Of a stretch of 38,090 nucleotides of DNA, positions 7,421-15,113 are shown piece by piece. Source of the stretch: a virus. Where the stretch lies: IMG/VR virus record IMGVR_UViG_3300029319_007156, positions 1 to 38,090 of that record; one strand, 5' to 3'. Every line of letters starts with the position of its first letter. Positions within the stretch are counted from its first letter, which is position 1. A program made the position numbers and the translations under genes. Below the pieces are notes generated by a model. The model ran no database searches and had not been told where the DNA came from. It was given only the letters and a program-made list of their open reading frames with translations.

Positions 7421-7923
7421 TAATCATATTTGATTACTGATTTTACGTTTAAATCAAACCCTTCTACTCTTGGCACGTATTTTAAATCAATTAATACTAA
7501 ATTGCCAATTACTTCATAACCTGCCTTCTTGGCTAATTTATTAACTGCCATCATAGTTCCTCCTGTAGCCAATACATCATCTACAATAACAATTTGGTCT
7601 TTCATTGAAGTGGTCTGTAATTCTAATGTCGCAGTACCATATTCTAAATCATATGTTTCTGTTACTTTTTCTCCTGGAGTCTTGCCTTCTTTTTTTGCAC
7701 ATATCACTCCACCACCAAAGTATGTAGCAAGTCCTGATGAAAACAAATATCCACGTGAATCAATACCACACCAAAGGTCAGGTAATAAATCGTCAAAATT
7801 TCCTCCCATATCCACAAGTGCAGACCTGAAAGTTTGTTCATCTGCTAATAAAGGTGATATATCTTTGAAGTTTACACCTTCAATTGGAAAATTAGGATAC
7901 TCTCTTATAAATCGTTTATACAT
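7420..7923 (-). CDS. apt: Adenine phosphoribosyltransferase
   Basis: Protein of 167 residues, close to the usual 170-180. It opens with IREYPNFPIEGVNFKDISPLL, typical of adenine phosphoribosyltransferase, has the GIDSRGYLFSSGLA flexible-loop region near 53-66, a K-K-E-G-K-T-P-G segment near 77-84, and the PRPP-binding loop VIVDDVLATGGT at 112-123. The enzyme converts adenine and PRPP to AMP in the cytoplasm. It overlaps the aminotransferase stop by 8 bases. With the nucleosidase downstream it would form a complete adenine-salvage pair, unusual for a phage. Confidence 0.93.
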   Translation of the reverse strand: MYKRFIREYPNFPIEGVNFKDISPLLADEQTFRSALVDMGGNFDDLLPDLWCGIDSRGYLFSSGLATYFGGGVICAKKEGKTPGEKVTETYDLEYGTATLELQTTSMKDQIVIVDDVLATGGTMMAVNKLAKKAGYEVIGNLVLIDLKYVPRVEGFDLNVKSVIKYD

Positions 7924-9007
7924 TTAACATCTCCTTAATAAATTTTGTGTTCTCTAATCCTGGTCCTACCGTGAGTCTTAACCAATTATCTCTACCATCA
8001 TATGGTATCTTACATCCTGCCTTATATGAAATATCATACTTGTCCAATATATCAGTATAAAAATCGTTGTCTAACCAATCGTGAAGATGTATCCAATTAC
8101 AATCCCCACCTATAACATTTGCCTCTGTTGGTTCAAACATCTCAATCAACTTAGCCTTTGATTCATTCGTAGCCTTTACATAGTTCTCAACTACATCATA
8201 GTTATCCAATATATGGATACCAAATTTAGCAGCAGGTCCTGTTATCTCGTGCATTATTCTGAATTTCATCAATTTTTCAATCATAAATTTATTTGATATG
8301 ACATAACCTATCCTCACACCTGCCGCGCCTTTCGCCTTACTGAAAGTCCTACTCGTCATAACATTATCATATAATAGACCTGTCTTTATACAGGTATCTT
8401 CTTGTCTCTCTACAAACTCTGCGTATGCCTCATCAATCAAAACAGGTATACCCATATCTTGAGTCTTCTCAAATATTTCTTTCATCTCATAACTTGGTTT
8501 GAAATCACCTATAGGATTATTCGGATTTGCTATGATGACCAAAGATGTCTTTTCATTGATTCTATCCAACATTATATCAATAGGCCAATATAGTCCTTCT
8601 GTTTGTGGCCAATCCGGACCATGCTCATATGGCACTTGTCTGAACCTCGCCTGATATAATTGTGAGTAAACTTCATACATTGGAAAACAGGGAAATGTAG
8701 ATAAGACTTCTGAACCTGGAGTGACAAATACATCAAACATTGTCCTTATACCTATATCGCTACCTGGAGTAATAAATACATTTTCGTTCTTTACTCCATA
8801 ATGTTCACTAAGTCTCGTCTTTAACTGATTGACATACGGATAGGTAATGAAATCAGTTTGTTTGATTGAATCAATCCAATCATCCCAAAACTTTTTTGGA
8901 AACTCTGTTATTCTTTCACTTTGGTCAAGTCTCCATTCATACTGAGACTTGTCTTTATCAACCTCGTACCTGACTATATCGTCAAGATACTTTTTGTATT
9001 TTATCAC
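7916..9007 (-). CDS. HisC-like PLP aminotransferase (class I/II)
   Basis: I place the start at GTG 9007, which shares one base with the radical SAM stop (TAGTG) and has AGGAGTG 8 bases upstream, giving 363 residues; the longer frame to 9070 uses a TTG inside the upstream gene. Fold-type I motifs: LVIIANPNNPIGDF (substrate/PLP loop), VLIDEAYAEF, and the PLP lysine in SRTFSKAKGAAGVRIGY, as in histidinol-phosphate aminotransferase and threonine-phosphate decarboxylase (CobD). The context of nucleotidyltransferase and kinase genes suggests that it makes an amino compound for glycan decoration, not histidine. The exact substrate is unknown. Confidence 0.85.
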   Translation of the reverse strand: MIKYKKYLDDIVRYEVDKDKSQYEWRLDQSERITEFPKKFWDDWIDSIKQTDFITYPYVNQLKTRLSEHYGVKNENVFITPGSDIGIRTMFDVFVTPGSEVLSTFPCFPMYEVYSQLYQARFRQVPYEHGPDWPQTEGLYWPIDIMLDRINEKTSLVIIANPNNPIGDFKPSYEMKEIFEKTQDMGIPVLIDEAYAEFVERQEDTCIKTGLLYDNVMTSRTFSKAKGAAGVRIGYVISNKFMIEKLMKFRIMHEITGPAAKFGIHILDNYDVVENYVKATNESKAKLIEMFEPTEANVIGGDCNWIHLHDWLDNDFYTDILDKYDISYKAGCKIPYDGRDNWLRLTVGPGLENTKFIKEMLNV

Positions 9008-9954
9008 TAATTGTTCACTCCTAAATGTGATAGTATTGGTGTAAGTTCCTTGTAAGAACAATTCAAACAATGTTCTGTTGGGTTCTTTGTTTTACAACCA
9101 TTCTTGATAGCCTGATAACCAGGACTTCTATGTATTTCATCAATGTGTTCTTCAAATAAATTACCTAATGGTGTAGCGCCTGTGTTCATACAACATACTT
9201 TTACGTTTCCTTCCACGGTGACGTAAAGACCCTTGTCTACCCAAAAACAATCATCAAAGTCCCATACAGCCTTACCCATAATTTTGTCCTGATAATTATC
9301 CATTAAATATTTCAATTGTTCTTCTGAATATCCTGAAGTGGCTATGTCGTCCTTCATTGAAGTGTTTTCATCCCATATCTGTGCTATGTTCAATCTGATA
9401 CCATCAAGTTTGTATTCATCAACAAAAGCCTCTACTTTAGGTATGTCATCAACGTTGTAGGCATTGACTACATAATTTATAGGCACTTCACAACCATGCC
9501 TTTCAATTGTCCTAAAATCTTCTAAGAATTTCATCAACACACTCCATCTTGCCGGAGCTCTATCTCTTTCATAATGTTCACCCCAACCATCAATACTCAA
9601 ATACAACATATCAATGTATTTCAAGGACTCTTGAAATTTCTTTCTAAATTTAGAGCCTTCGGTTATCTTGTATTGACAATTTGTAGCCACAATGATTTTT
9701 GCCTCGGGAAATGTTTCTTTGAACATTCTACAAACTTCATCAAACTGAGGATGTAACATAGGCTCACCCATACCCATTAGTTTAGTTTCGGTGATAGGAT
9801 GATGGCTTATACCATCTAATAATTTTTGCCAATTATCAAGACTCATATGTTTCAATGGTCCTATCACATCCATTCTATTGCAGAATGAACAATCAAGATT
9901 ACAATAATTGGTAGTTTCAAGGTAAGCGTAAGTAATGTGACCTGTTTTATTCAT
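9007..9954 (-). CDS. Radical SAM enzyme with SPASM-like C-terminus
   Basis: I use ATG 9954, overlapping the sulfotransferase stop, rather than TTG 9966; this gives 315 residues. The cluster motif C18-x3-C22-x2-C25 (YCNLDCSFC) binds the 4Fe-4S/SAM site, followed by GMGEPMLHP and YLSIDGWGEHY typical of the family. A cysteine-rich C-terminal end (VKVCCMN, then NGC, then EHCLNC) is a SPASM or twitch-type auxiliary cluster. It likely performs radical chemistry on a small molecule or peptide and releases 5'-deoxyadenosine or methionine. Coupled genes on both sides include a sulfotransferase and an aminotransferase. Substrate unknown. Confidence 0.88.
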   Translation of the reverse strand: MNKTGHITYAYLETTNYCNLDCSFCNRMDVIGPLKHMSLDNWQKLLDGISHHPITETKLMGMGEPMLHPQFDEVCRMFKETFPEAKIIVATNCQYKITEGSKFRKKFQESLKYIDMLYLSIDGWGEHYERDRAPARWSVLMKFLEDFRTIERHGCEVPINYVVNAYNVDDIPKVEAFVDEYKLDGIRLNIAQIWDENTSMKDDIATSGYSEEQLKYLMDNYQDKIMGKAVWDFDDCFWVDKGLYVTVEGNVKVCCMNTGATPLGNLFEEHIDEIHRSPGYQAIKNGCKTKNPTEHCLNCSYKELTPILSHLGVNN

Positions 9955-10648
9955 AAGTGTATCCAAACATTTTTATATCATTGTGAAAAGCATCTGATAT
10001 GATATCAACACTTTCACTATTATACATATCGTGATAAGTTTTTATATTAAAAAATTTTCCTTCGTGTGTTTTCACATCACTTCTCATCTGAGGTATCTCT
10101 TCTAACTGAACATCTATCCCAAGCCTCCTCATAACACAACTGAAACCTATTGATAAAAACTTAAAATCTATAACGTAGTCTACACCTATTTTACCATCGT
10201 CATCTTTGATGTAAGAATACACCTCATCTATATTTCGTGTGCCATCGTGTTCTCTTTCGTAGACACCACCTTTATGTGAATATCTTTCATCAACTCTTAC
10301 TTTATACTCAGGAGTTTCTTTGTCAACAAATGCCATCTTTACCCAATCATTGAACTCTGCATCTACATATGGTGCGGCTATAGGATTACAAACATTCTTC
10401 CTATAATAACTCACCATCCTATCCCAAGGATTTCTTGATATACTAAATTTGTAGTAATCGTCAAAGTCTCCTGTTTTCATTATCTCCTGTAAAGTCCAAT
10501 GTTGTGAATGTGGGAAGTTTATTGATTCGTGGTCATACTCATAATCTGCAGGGTATTTGAAACCATAAAGGTCAAGTGCCTTGTTGACAGAATTACCTCC
10601 TGTCTTATTAGCGTGAACAAATATGAATTTATGTGTTTCTGATATCAA
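9947..10648 (-). CDS. PAPS-dependent sulfotransferase family protein
   Basis: Protein of 233 residues starting with TTG at a TTGA overlap with the previous stop. The 5'-phosphosulfate loop is seen as FVHANKTGGNS (about 10-20) and the 3'-phosphate motif as FSISRNPWDRMVSYYRKN (about 68-85), the two hallmarks of the sulfotransferase family. It probably transfers sulfate from PAPS to a carbohydrate hydroxyl or amino group. No signal or membrane segment is visible, so it would act in the cytoplasm on a glycan precursor. The host must supply PAPS, as no sulfate-activation genes are in the window. Confidence 0.85.
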   Translation of the reverse strand: MISETHKFIFVHANKTGGNSVNKALDLYGFKYPADYEYDHESINFPHSQHWTLQEIMKTGDFDDYYKFSISRNPWDRMVSYYRKNVCNPIAAPYVDAEFNDWVKMAFVDKETPEYKVRVDERYSHKGGVYEREHDGTRNIDEVYSYIKDDDGKIGVDYVIDFKFLSIGFSCVMRRLGIDVQLEEIPQMRSDVKTHEGKFFNIKTYHDMYNSESVDIISDAFHNDIKMFGYTYE

Positions 10649-11169
10649 GAGGAGAATACCACTCCATAAAGCTGTAATAACTCAACGTTGTATTCCTCAC
10701 AAGTTTCGCCTACTCTATTTTTTAGATTCAAAAATAATTCAACATCGTTTCTTACATCAGTATACAAATCTTCACTATCAAGCATAATGTGATTAATCTT
10801 TCCTGTATCAAATAATTTGTCCAAGTTCAAAACACCTTTTAGTGTTTCAATTTTAGGTACAAAACTTACATCATCAGGTAACATTTCACATATCAGATTT
10901 ACCTCTGCAACTTCTTCTATGTTTGATGTAGCGAAGTATTTTATGTTTTTGTATTTATGAGTAAAAGTTATTGCATCAGTAAGTGATAAAGATGGAACAG
11001 GTGGTTTAGACCTACCTTTAGGGTAATCTAAAAACACATCATAATCTCTATCAACAAACTTCTTCAATTCTTTCATATCTTTAACGTGTGCCATATTGAT
11101 TCTTATGACTACATCTTCGACCTTCTGAAATTCAGGTAAGGTCAATAAGTGATTTGATAATAATATCAT
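10645..11169 (-). CDS. Short HpcH/pyruvate-kinase-like TIM-barrel protein
   Basis: I choose ATG 11169 (GGAG 6 bases upstream, ATGA overlap), giving 174 residues. The region FVPKIETLKGVLNLDKL followed by INHIMLDSEDLYTDV mirrors the strand-loop pattern of citrate-lyase-beta/HpcH aldolases and pyruvate kinase (K-I-E, then D-G-x-x-x-x-x-x-D-L). The protein is much shorter than a full barrel (usually 250 or more residues), so it may be a minimal or degenerate enzyme. It might cleave or form a C-C bond next to a phosphate or carboxylate. The match is by pattern only. Confidence 0.6.
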   Translation of the reverse strand: MILLSNHLLTLPEFQKVEDVVIRINMAHVKDMKELKKFVDRDYDVFLDYPKGRSKPPVPSLSLTDAITFTHKYKNIKYFATSNIEEVAEVNLICEMLPDDVSFVPKIETLKGVLNLDKLFDTGKINHIMLDSEDLYTDVRNDVELFLNLKNRVGETCEEYNVELLQLYGVVFSS

Positions 11170-11885
11170 ACGTATCTCCATTGTGCTGTGTTATGTTCTT
11201 CTTCTCCTTCGGGAGCGTGTTTTGTGAAATAATATAATGCAACAGACCATCTTTGTATATCAGGTGGTGTATTCAATGGTCTTGGATGACCATGAAAAGA
11301 TTTAGATGTCGTGTTAAATATAACACACCTGTTTTGCACAGGACTAACGTCTTGAATCTTTTCTGTTGTATCTTCATTCCACATTTCAAAATTACCTCCC
11401 CATTCTTCTTGCCAATCAGGAGTCAAATAAAGTAATAAATTTATTCTACGATACCAAGGCTCCACGGGATGTAACATATAATCGGTATGTACATTTAAAT
11501 GTCCGCCTGTATGTATTCTATGTATGCCTCCTCCTGCAAAATATGGGTCGGCAAATAAGTTTGTTATGCCGGTCATCTCACCTAATTTTTCTAAAAATTT
11601 GTCTGAAGTCAAGTCATTAAATATTTGTCCAACGTGTGGACATATTGATTTCATATCATTCACACGTTTAATATACACTTCCGCTTCTTCATTACTATTT
11701 CGATAGGGATAAAATTTTTTTTTATTTTGTTCTCTTTCACTATTAGGGTCTATGGCATAAGCCCAATCGGGCCACACTTCTATCAGTTCTCTGTAAGCTC
11801 TATTGATTAAATCAATAGGGGCAAAGTTATCTACGACCATATGTGGAAAAGGTTGTTGTGAATAATATTCTTCTCTACTTACCAT
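11166..11885 (-). CDS. Prolyl-hydroxylase-like 2OG-Fe(II) oxygenase
   Basis: Protein of 239 residues. The iron site is H133-x-D135 in LNVHTDY and H198 in KSFHGHP, with R212 in IQRWSVALYYF as the 2-oxoglutarate contact; the YLTPDWQEEWGGNFEMW strand is typical of the P4H/2OG-FeII_Oxy_3 class common in marine T4-like phages. It would hydroxylate an unknown substrate, either a glycan building block or a protein side chain. It is distinct from the StrG-like enzyme at 4918. The start overlaps the previous gene by 11 bases. Confidence 0.88.
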   Translation of the reverse strand: MVSREEYYSQQPFPHMVVDNFAPIDLINRAYRELIEVWPDWAYAIDPNSEREQNKKKFYPYRNSNEEAEVYIKRVNDMKSICPHVGQIFNDLTSDKFLEKLGEMTGITNLFADPYFAGGGIHRIHTGGHLNVHTDYMLHPVEPWYRRINLLLYLTPDWQEEWGGNFEMWNEDTTEKIQDVSPVQNRCVIFNTTSKSFHGHPRPLNTPPDIQRWSVALYYFTKHAPEGEEEHNTAQWRYV

Positions 11886-12213
11886 TTCGTATTTTTGTTG
11901 CTGATATTTGTTTTATTTCTTCAGGTGGTACTAATTCATTTATAGCATAACCAACATCCCTACCATAGTTAACCGACTCTATAGCTGGTATCGTTATCAC
12001 TTCAACGTCACCTACGTTTACTTCATCAAAAAGTCTTAAAATGATTGACTTGCGAACTGATTCAGTTGGAAATGGATTGTTCTCAGGTTCTTCATCGTGA
12101 ATATCCATAATGGCAATACAAACTTTTTTACCCTCATCCAACATTTGTCTAACACACCATTCGTGACCATCGTGAAAAGGTTGAAATCTTCCGATGTATA
12201 ATGAATATCTCAT
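11875..12213 (-). CDS. Small HIGH-motif nucleotidyltransferase
   Basis: Protein of 112 residues with the cytidylyltransferase-like fold: GRFQPFHDGH at 8-17 (HxGH-type motif) and ISATKIR at 103-109. These are the nucleotide-binding ends of the family that includes NadM-type NMN adenylyltransferase, TagD and phosphopantetheine adenylyltransferase. The length is at the short end, although both motifs are intact. It would join a nucleotide to a phosphorylated metabolite: either NAD synthesis or activation of a polyol or amino-alcohol phosphate for the glycan. It is coupled to the gene upstream by ATGA. Confidence 0.82.
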   Translation of the reverse strand: MRYSLYIGRFQPFHDGHEWCVRQMLDEGKKVCIAIMDIHDEEPENNPFPTESVRKSIILRLFDEVNVGDVEVITIPAIESVNYGRDVGYAINELVPPEEIKQISATKIRNGK

Positions 12214-13112
12214 ACTATTCTCCTCGTCTTAAATCCTGCTACTTCAGGGTTAACATCAGGTGTGCCTTTGAATCTTGTCAATACTTCCTGATTTTGTCTT
12301 ACGTATTTTTCTTTAAATCTTTCATAATTGTTAATATCAAAATCACCTTCACGTAGGTGTGGGTCTTTATACAAGGCCCTGATAGCCTCTGTTTCTATCT
12401 CTCCGAAAAAGTGCCAATCAACTTTGTTCCATATGTCGTGTCTTTGTAATTGTAAACATATTTCGTGATGTGGTGTAGTGATTGAATTTGTATCTAATTC
12501 GTTATACGTCTCTGCGTATATGTCAATGTTTTCACTTTTTGAAAATATAAATGAATCAAAAACTCTATCGTTAGGATGTAAATTAAATTCTCTTCTCTTT
12601 TCCCAAGTGGATAAATCTACCTCTTCTGTAGTATCAACTATTCCTATGTTATCTCCTTGTCTAACTCCATCAATCCAACCAACAGGTCTTCTGTATCTGA
12701 ACCATATTCTGTCCATATCAAATTTACTAAAATCTAAGGGTACCATAAAGACGTGGTCGTATCTGAAAAACATAACAGCATCGTATTTGAATCCATGCCT
12801 CTCTTCATATTCTTGTCTTAACCTATTACACATAGCTGTAGAATACCATCTTGAAATTATAGCATTATCACGTATTGTTTCCATACCAAAATCAATCTGT
12901 TTTTCATAGATAGAGCCTTTAGGTTCGTACAACTTTTCAAGACCTTCACGATGTTCTATTGACCAAGAGTGCATAAAGACATCAACATCATTGATATCAA
13001 AAATGTTTTTCTTATTCCAATAATGAGCCAAACGATAGTCTATATCTCTACCAAGGCCCATACCATGTTCACAGGCCCCAACGATTCCTACTAAACAATA
13101 AGCTACTCTCAT
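12210..13112 (-). CDS. Putative glycosyltransferase-like protein, 300 residues
   Basis: No firm family. It opens with MRVAYCLVGIVGACE, has a VDVFMHSWSIE segment and then a YDAVMFFRYDHVFMVPLDF stretch that resembles the acidic metal-site region of small capsular sugar transferases. The ordering (N-terminal strand, V-D-x-F-x-H-x-W, then y-D-x-v-x-x-x-R-x-D) is shared with the protein at 33817-34641, suggesting a common family. It lies between a membrane peptide gene and a nucleotidyltransferase gene, with ATGA overlaps on both sides. Confidence 0.6.
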   Translation of the reverse strand: MRVAYCLVGIVGACEHGMGLGRDIDYRLAHYWNKKNIFDINDVDVFMHSWSIEHREGLEKLYEPKGSIYEKQIDFGMETIRDNAIISRWYSTAMCNRLRQEYEERHGFKYDAVMFFRYDHVFMVPLDFSKFDMDRIWFRYRRPVGWIDGVRQGDNIGIVDTTEEVDLSTWEKRREFNLHPNDRVFDSFIFSKSENIDIYAETYNELDTNSITTPHHEICLQLQRHDIWNKVDWHFFGEIETEAIRALYKDPHLREGDFDINNYERFKEKYVRQNQEVLTRFKGTPDVNPEVAGFKTRRIV

Positions 13113-13282
13113 TTTTTATCCTTTTTATTAAGATTTCTCGGATTGCCATTTGAGAATAAACTAAGTATTGTAGGAGGTAGAAACTTATCAGCATAATTTC
13201 TAACAATTATAAATTCGTAAAATAATATAGCAGGTACCATTATTATAACTGCTATGATTATTGCCAATACTTCATTACTCAT
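13109..13282 (-). CDS. Small single-span membrane protein, 57 residues
   Basis: Short gene filling the space between two larger ones; its ATG overlaps the upstream stop (ATGA, 13279-13282) and its own stop overlaps the next start (ATGA, 13109-13112), which strongly supports translation. Residues 5-27 form a hydrophobic helix (VLAIIIAVIIMVPAILFYEF and beyond), followed by a basic tail ending NLNKKDKK. The likely topology is N-out, C-in. It could anchor a glycosylation complex to the inner membrane; no family recognised. Confidence 0.7.
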   Translation of the reverse strand: MSNEVLAIIIAVIIMVPAILFYEFIIVRNYADKFLPPTILSLFSNGNPRNLNKKDKK

Positions 13283-14328
13283 TTCATAAAGTCCTTTAAG
13301 TTATTACTATTACGTGGTATGTTTACAGATGAACAAGTAGGGTATTTGTTACTCTTTGAAAAGTCGTTGATGACAATTCTTTCAGCGTGAGGTAAGTCAA
13401 ATATAATATCGTGATACTTGATACCTTCTCTATCCAATTGACTTATCGTAACCTCTTTGAATGATGATTTTCTTGAAGTCGTAATTATTATTCTACACTT
13501 ACCTGAATCATAAAGGTCATTCATATAATCAACGTTTTTTTGTATAGCCTCGGTTGTTCCCCATATAGGCTCAAAGTATTCAGCTGAATTGTGTACAAGA
13601 ACACCATCTAAATCGGTAAAGATTGTTTTGTATTCAGATTTATATTTGTTCCAATCCTCTAAGGTTCCCCAATCGGAATACCTATCTACTTTTTGTGCCT
13701 TGAAAGTAACACCATCTAATAATTGTTGATAGATTATATGGCTGATATATAACTCACTTGATACCTTATCTACAATTTTATCATAAGTGATTAAGAATTT
13801 TTCAGCATCTGCGAACGAGTAACCACCAACACAAAACAAATCATTGATGACACTCTTTTCAACTATATCTGTAATGTTACCCATCGTATCAGTTATTACA
13901 TAACTTTTATTCCTGGCTATGACCTCTTCCATATCGTGTAAGGAATACACAAGAACCGAATCAGGTTCAACTATATCACAACTTAAATAATCGTCACAAT
14001 CTTTTATTATGATGTGGCCATCTATATTAGCGTTTTCTATACTCTTGACCACGGTTTCACTTTGACTCTTTGTACGTGTATCTAATAAAATAATATCAAA
14101 GGGTATCTGTATTTCCTGTAATGATGTTTTTATAGCCTTGTTCAAGTTCCACGTATCAACATCACCTTCATAAGCAGTTAGGACAATTTTTTCTACGTTT
14201 GACAAATCCATACCACTGATACCTTTTGTGACCATCATTGAACCATCAGGATGATTCAAGGCCCATTTAGGTCTCATATTAGGATATCGTGAACTTGCTC
14301 CAGCGCAAGGTAATATTAATGTTGACAT
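13279..14328 (-). CDS. Sugar-type nucleotidyltransferase fused to HAD phosphatase
   Basis: Protein of 349 residues. Residues 1-230 form a nucleotidyltransferase: the signature LILPCAGASSRYPNMRPKW (4-22), then IIKDCDDYL, FCVGGYSF and YSDWGTLEDW near the end. Residues 233-349 form a HAD domain with DLDG (TIFTDLDGVLV) and later TTSR and INDFSK motifs. Such fusions occur in capsule clusters and could activate a phosphorylated group as an NDP derivative and trim a phosphate. The next gene in the transcript encodes a small nucleotidyltransferase and the previous one an APH-fold kinase, forming a phospho-activation set. Overlaps the kinase stop by 13 bases. Confidence 0.82.
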   Translation of the reverse strand: MSTLILPCAGASSRYPNMRPKWALNHPDGSMMVTKGISGMDLSNVEKIVLTAYEGDVDTWNLNKAIKTSLQEIQIPFDIILLDTRTKSQSETVVKSIENANIDGHIIIKDCDDYLSCDIVEPDSVLVYSLHDMEEVIARNKSYVITDTMGNITDIVEKSVINDLFCVGGYSFADAEKFLITYDKIVDKVSSELYISHIIYQQLLDGVTFKAQKVDRYSDWGTLEDWNKYKSEYKTIFTDLDGVLVHNSAEYFEPIWGTTEAIQKNVDYMNDLYDSGKCRIIITTSRKSSFKEVTISQLDREGIKYHDIIFDLPHAERIVINDFSKSNKYPTCSSVNIPRNSNNLKDFMK

Positions 14329-15113
14329 AATAATCTTATCTCCTTCATCAGATAATCAACTACCGATTTGTTTTTTGCATAAGGTATGATTCGTAATAAA
14401 TTTAACAACTGAAACTCTTTGTAATATTCTTGAAAATTTGTATGTAATTCTTCCTTCAACATATTGTCAATGTATGTGAGTGCAAGTTCAATCTTGGTCT
14501 TGTTCTGTACATTACTAAAGTTCAATGACCATTTATGTTTTGTGTCCTGCCGTAATTTAACGTAATCTTGTATAGGATTTTCTAAGTATGTATCTAAGAA
14601 GTCTATCAAAACCATTTCCGATTTGTCAAATAAAATATTTGAAAAGGTCATATCACCATGACATTGACCTGTTATCAAATATAAATATTCGGGTAAATCA
14701 TAAAAATGAAAATTAAGTTCTGAGACGAGTATGCCCCATCTTCTAAATATTTGATTTGATACCTTCTGATATTTGTTTTGTATTATCTTACTTGATACTC
14801 TTTTCCTATTTTTCTTACACTGCGTCCGTATGTAATATACTAAACTTTCACCTATAAAGTCAAGTTCTTTTTTACCTGAAAATTGTAAAAAATCATCAAA
14901 GTTTTTATAAGGTTCATAGTCCATAGTAATGTAACCATGACCTACATTTTTGACTTTAGCCGCCCTAAAATTACCTATAGGTTTGAACTCCATTTGTTTT
15001 GCAGCTTGTCTGAACAATCTATCATTGTAATGTTTAGGGCAGGTCTTATGTACTCTACCTTTAGAATTTAATTCTATTTTACAACCTGAATGTCCTTTAA
15101 ACAGGTTCGGCAT
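14316..15113 (-). CDS. APH/choline-kinase-fold phosphotransferase
   Basis: I prefer ATG 15113 (GGAGGA 11 bases upstream), giving 265 residues; the frame extends to a GTG at 15146. The kinase catalytic loop CHGDMTFSNILF with HGD and N, and the metal-binding VLIDFLDTY (DFG equivalent), show an active aminoglycoside-phosphotransferase/choline-kinase fold. The substrate is probably a small alcohol or sugar. Adjacent nucleotidyltransferase genes recall the LicA/LicC arrangement that attaches phosphocholine to surface glycans, but this is only an analogy. It overlaps CapF-like by 17 bases. Confidence 0.75.
   Translation of the reverse strand: MPNLFKGHSGCKIELNSKGRVHKTCPKHYNDRLFRQAAKQMEFKPIGNFRAAKVKNVGHGYITMDYEPYKNFDDFLQFSGKKELDFIGESLVYYIRTQCKKNRKRVSSKIIQNKYQKVSNQIFRRWGILVSELNFHFYDLPEYLYLITGQCHGDMTFSNILFDKSEMVLIDFLDTYLENPIQDYVKLRQDTKHKWSLNFSNVQNKTKIELALTYIDNMLKEELHTNFQEYYKEFQLLNLLRIIPYAKNKSVVDYLMKEIRLLCQH

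Noticed and set aside
7916-9007. HisC-like gene as a histidine-biosynthesis gene
   Set aside because: No other histidine gene is present, and its neighbours are glycan and small-molecule modification genes.
9008-9070. TTG start at 9070 for the aminotransferase
   Set aside because: It would overlap the radical SAM gene by 64 bases; GTG at 9007 has a good ribosome site and TAGTG coupling.
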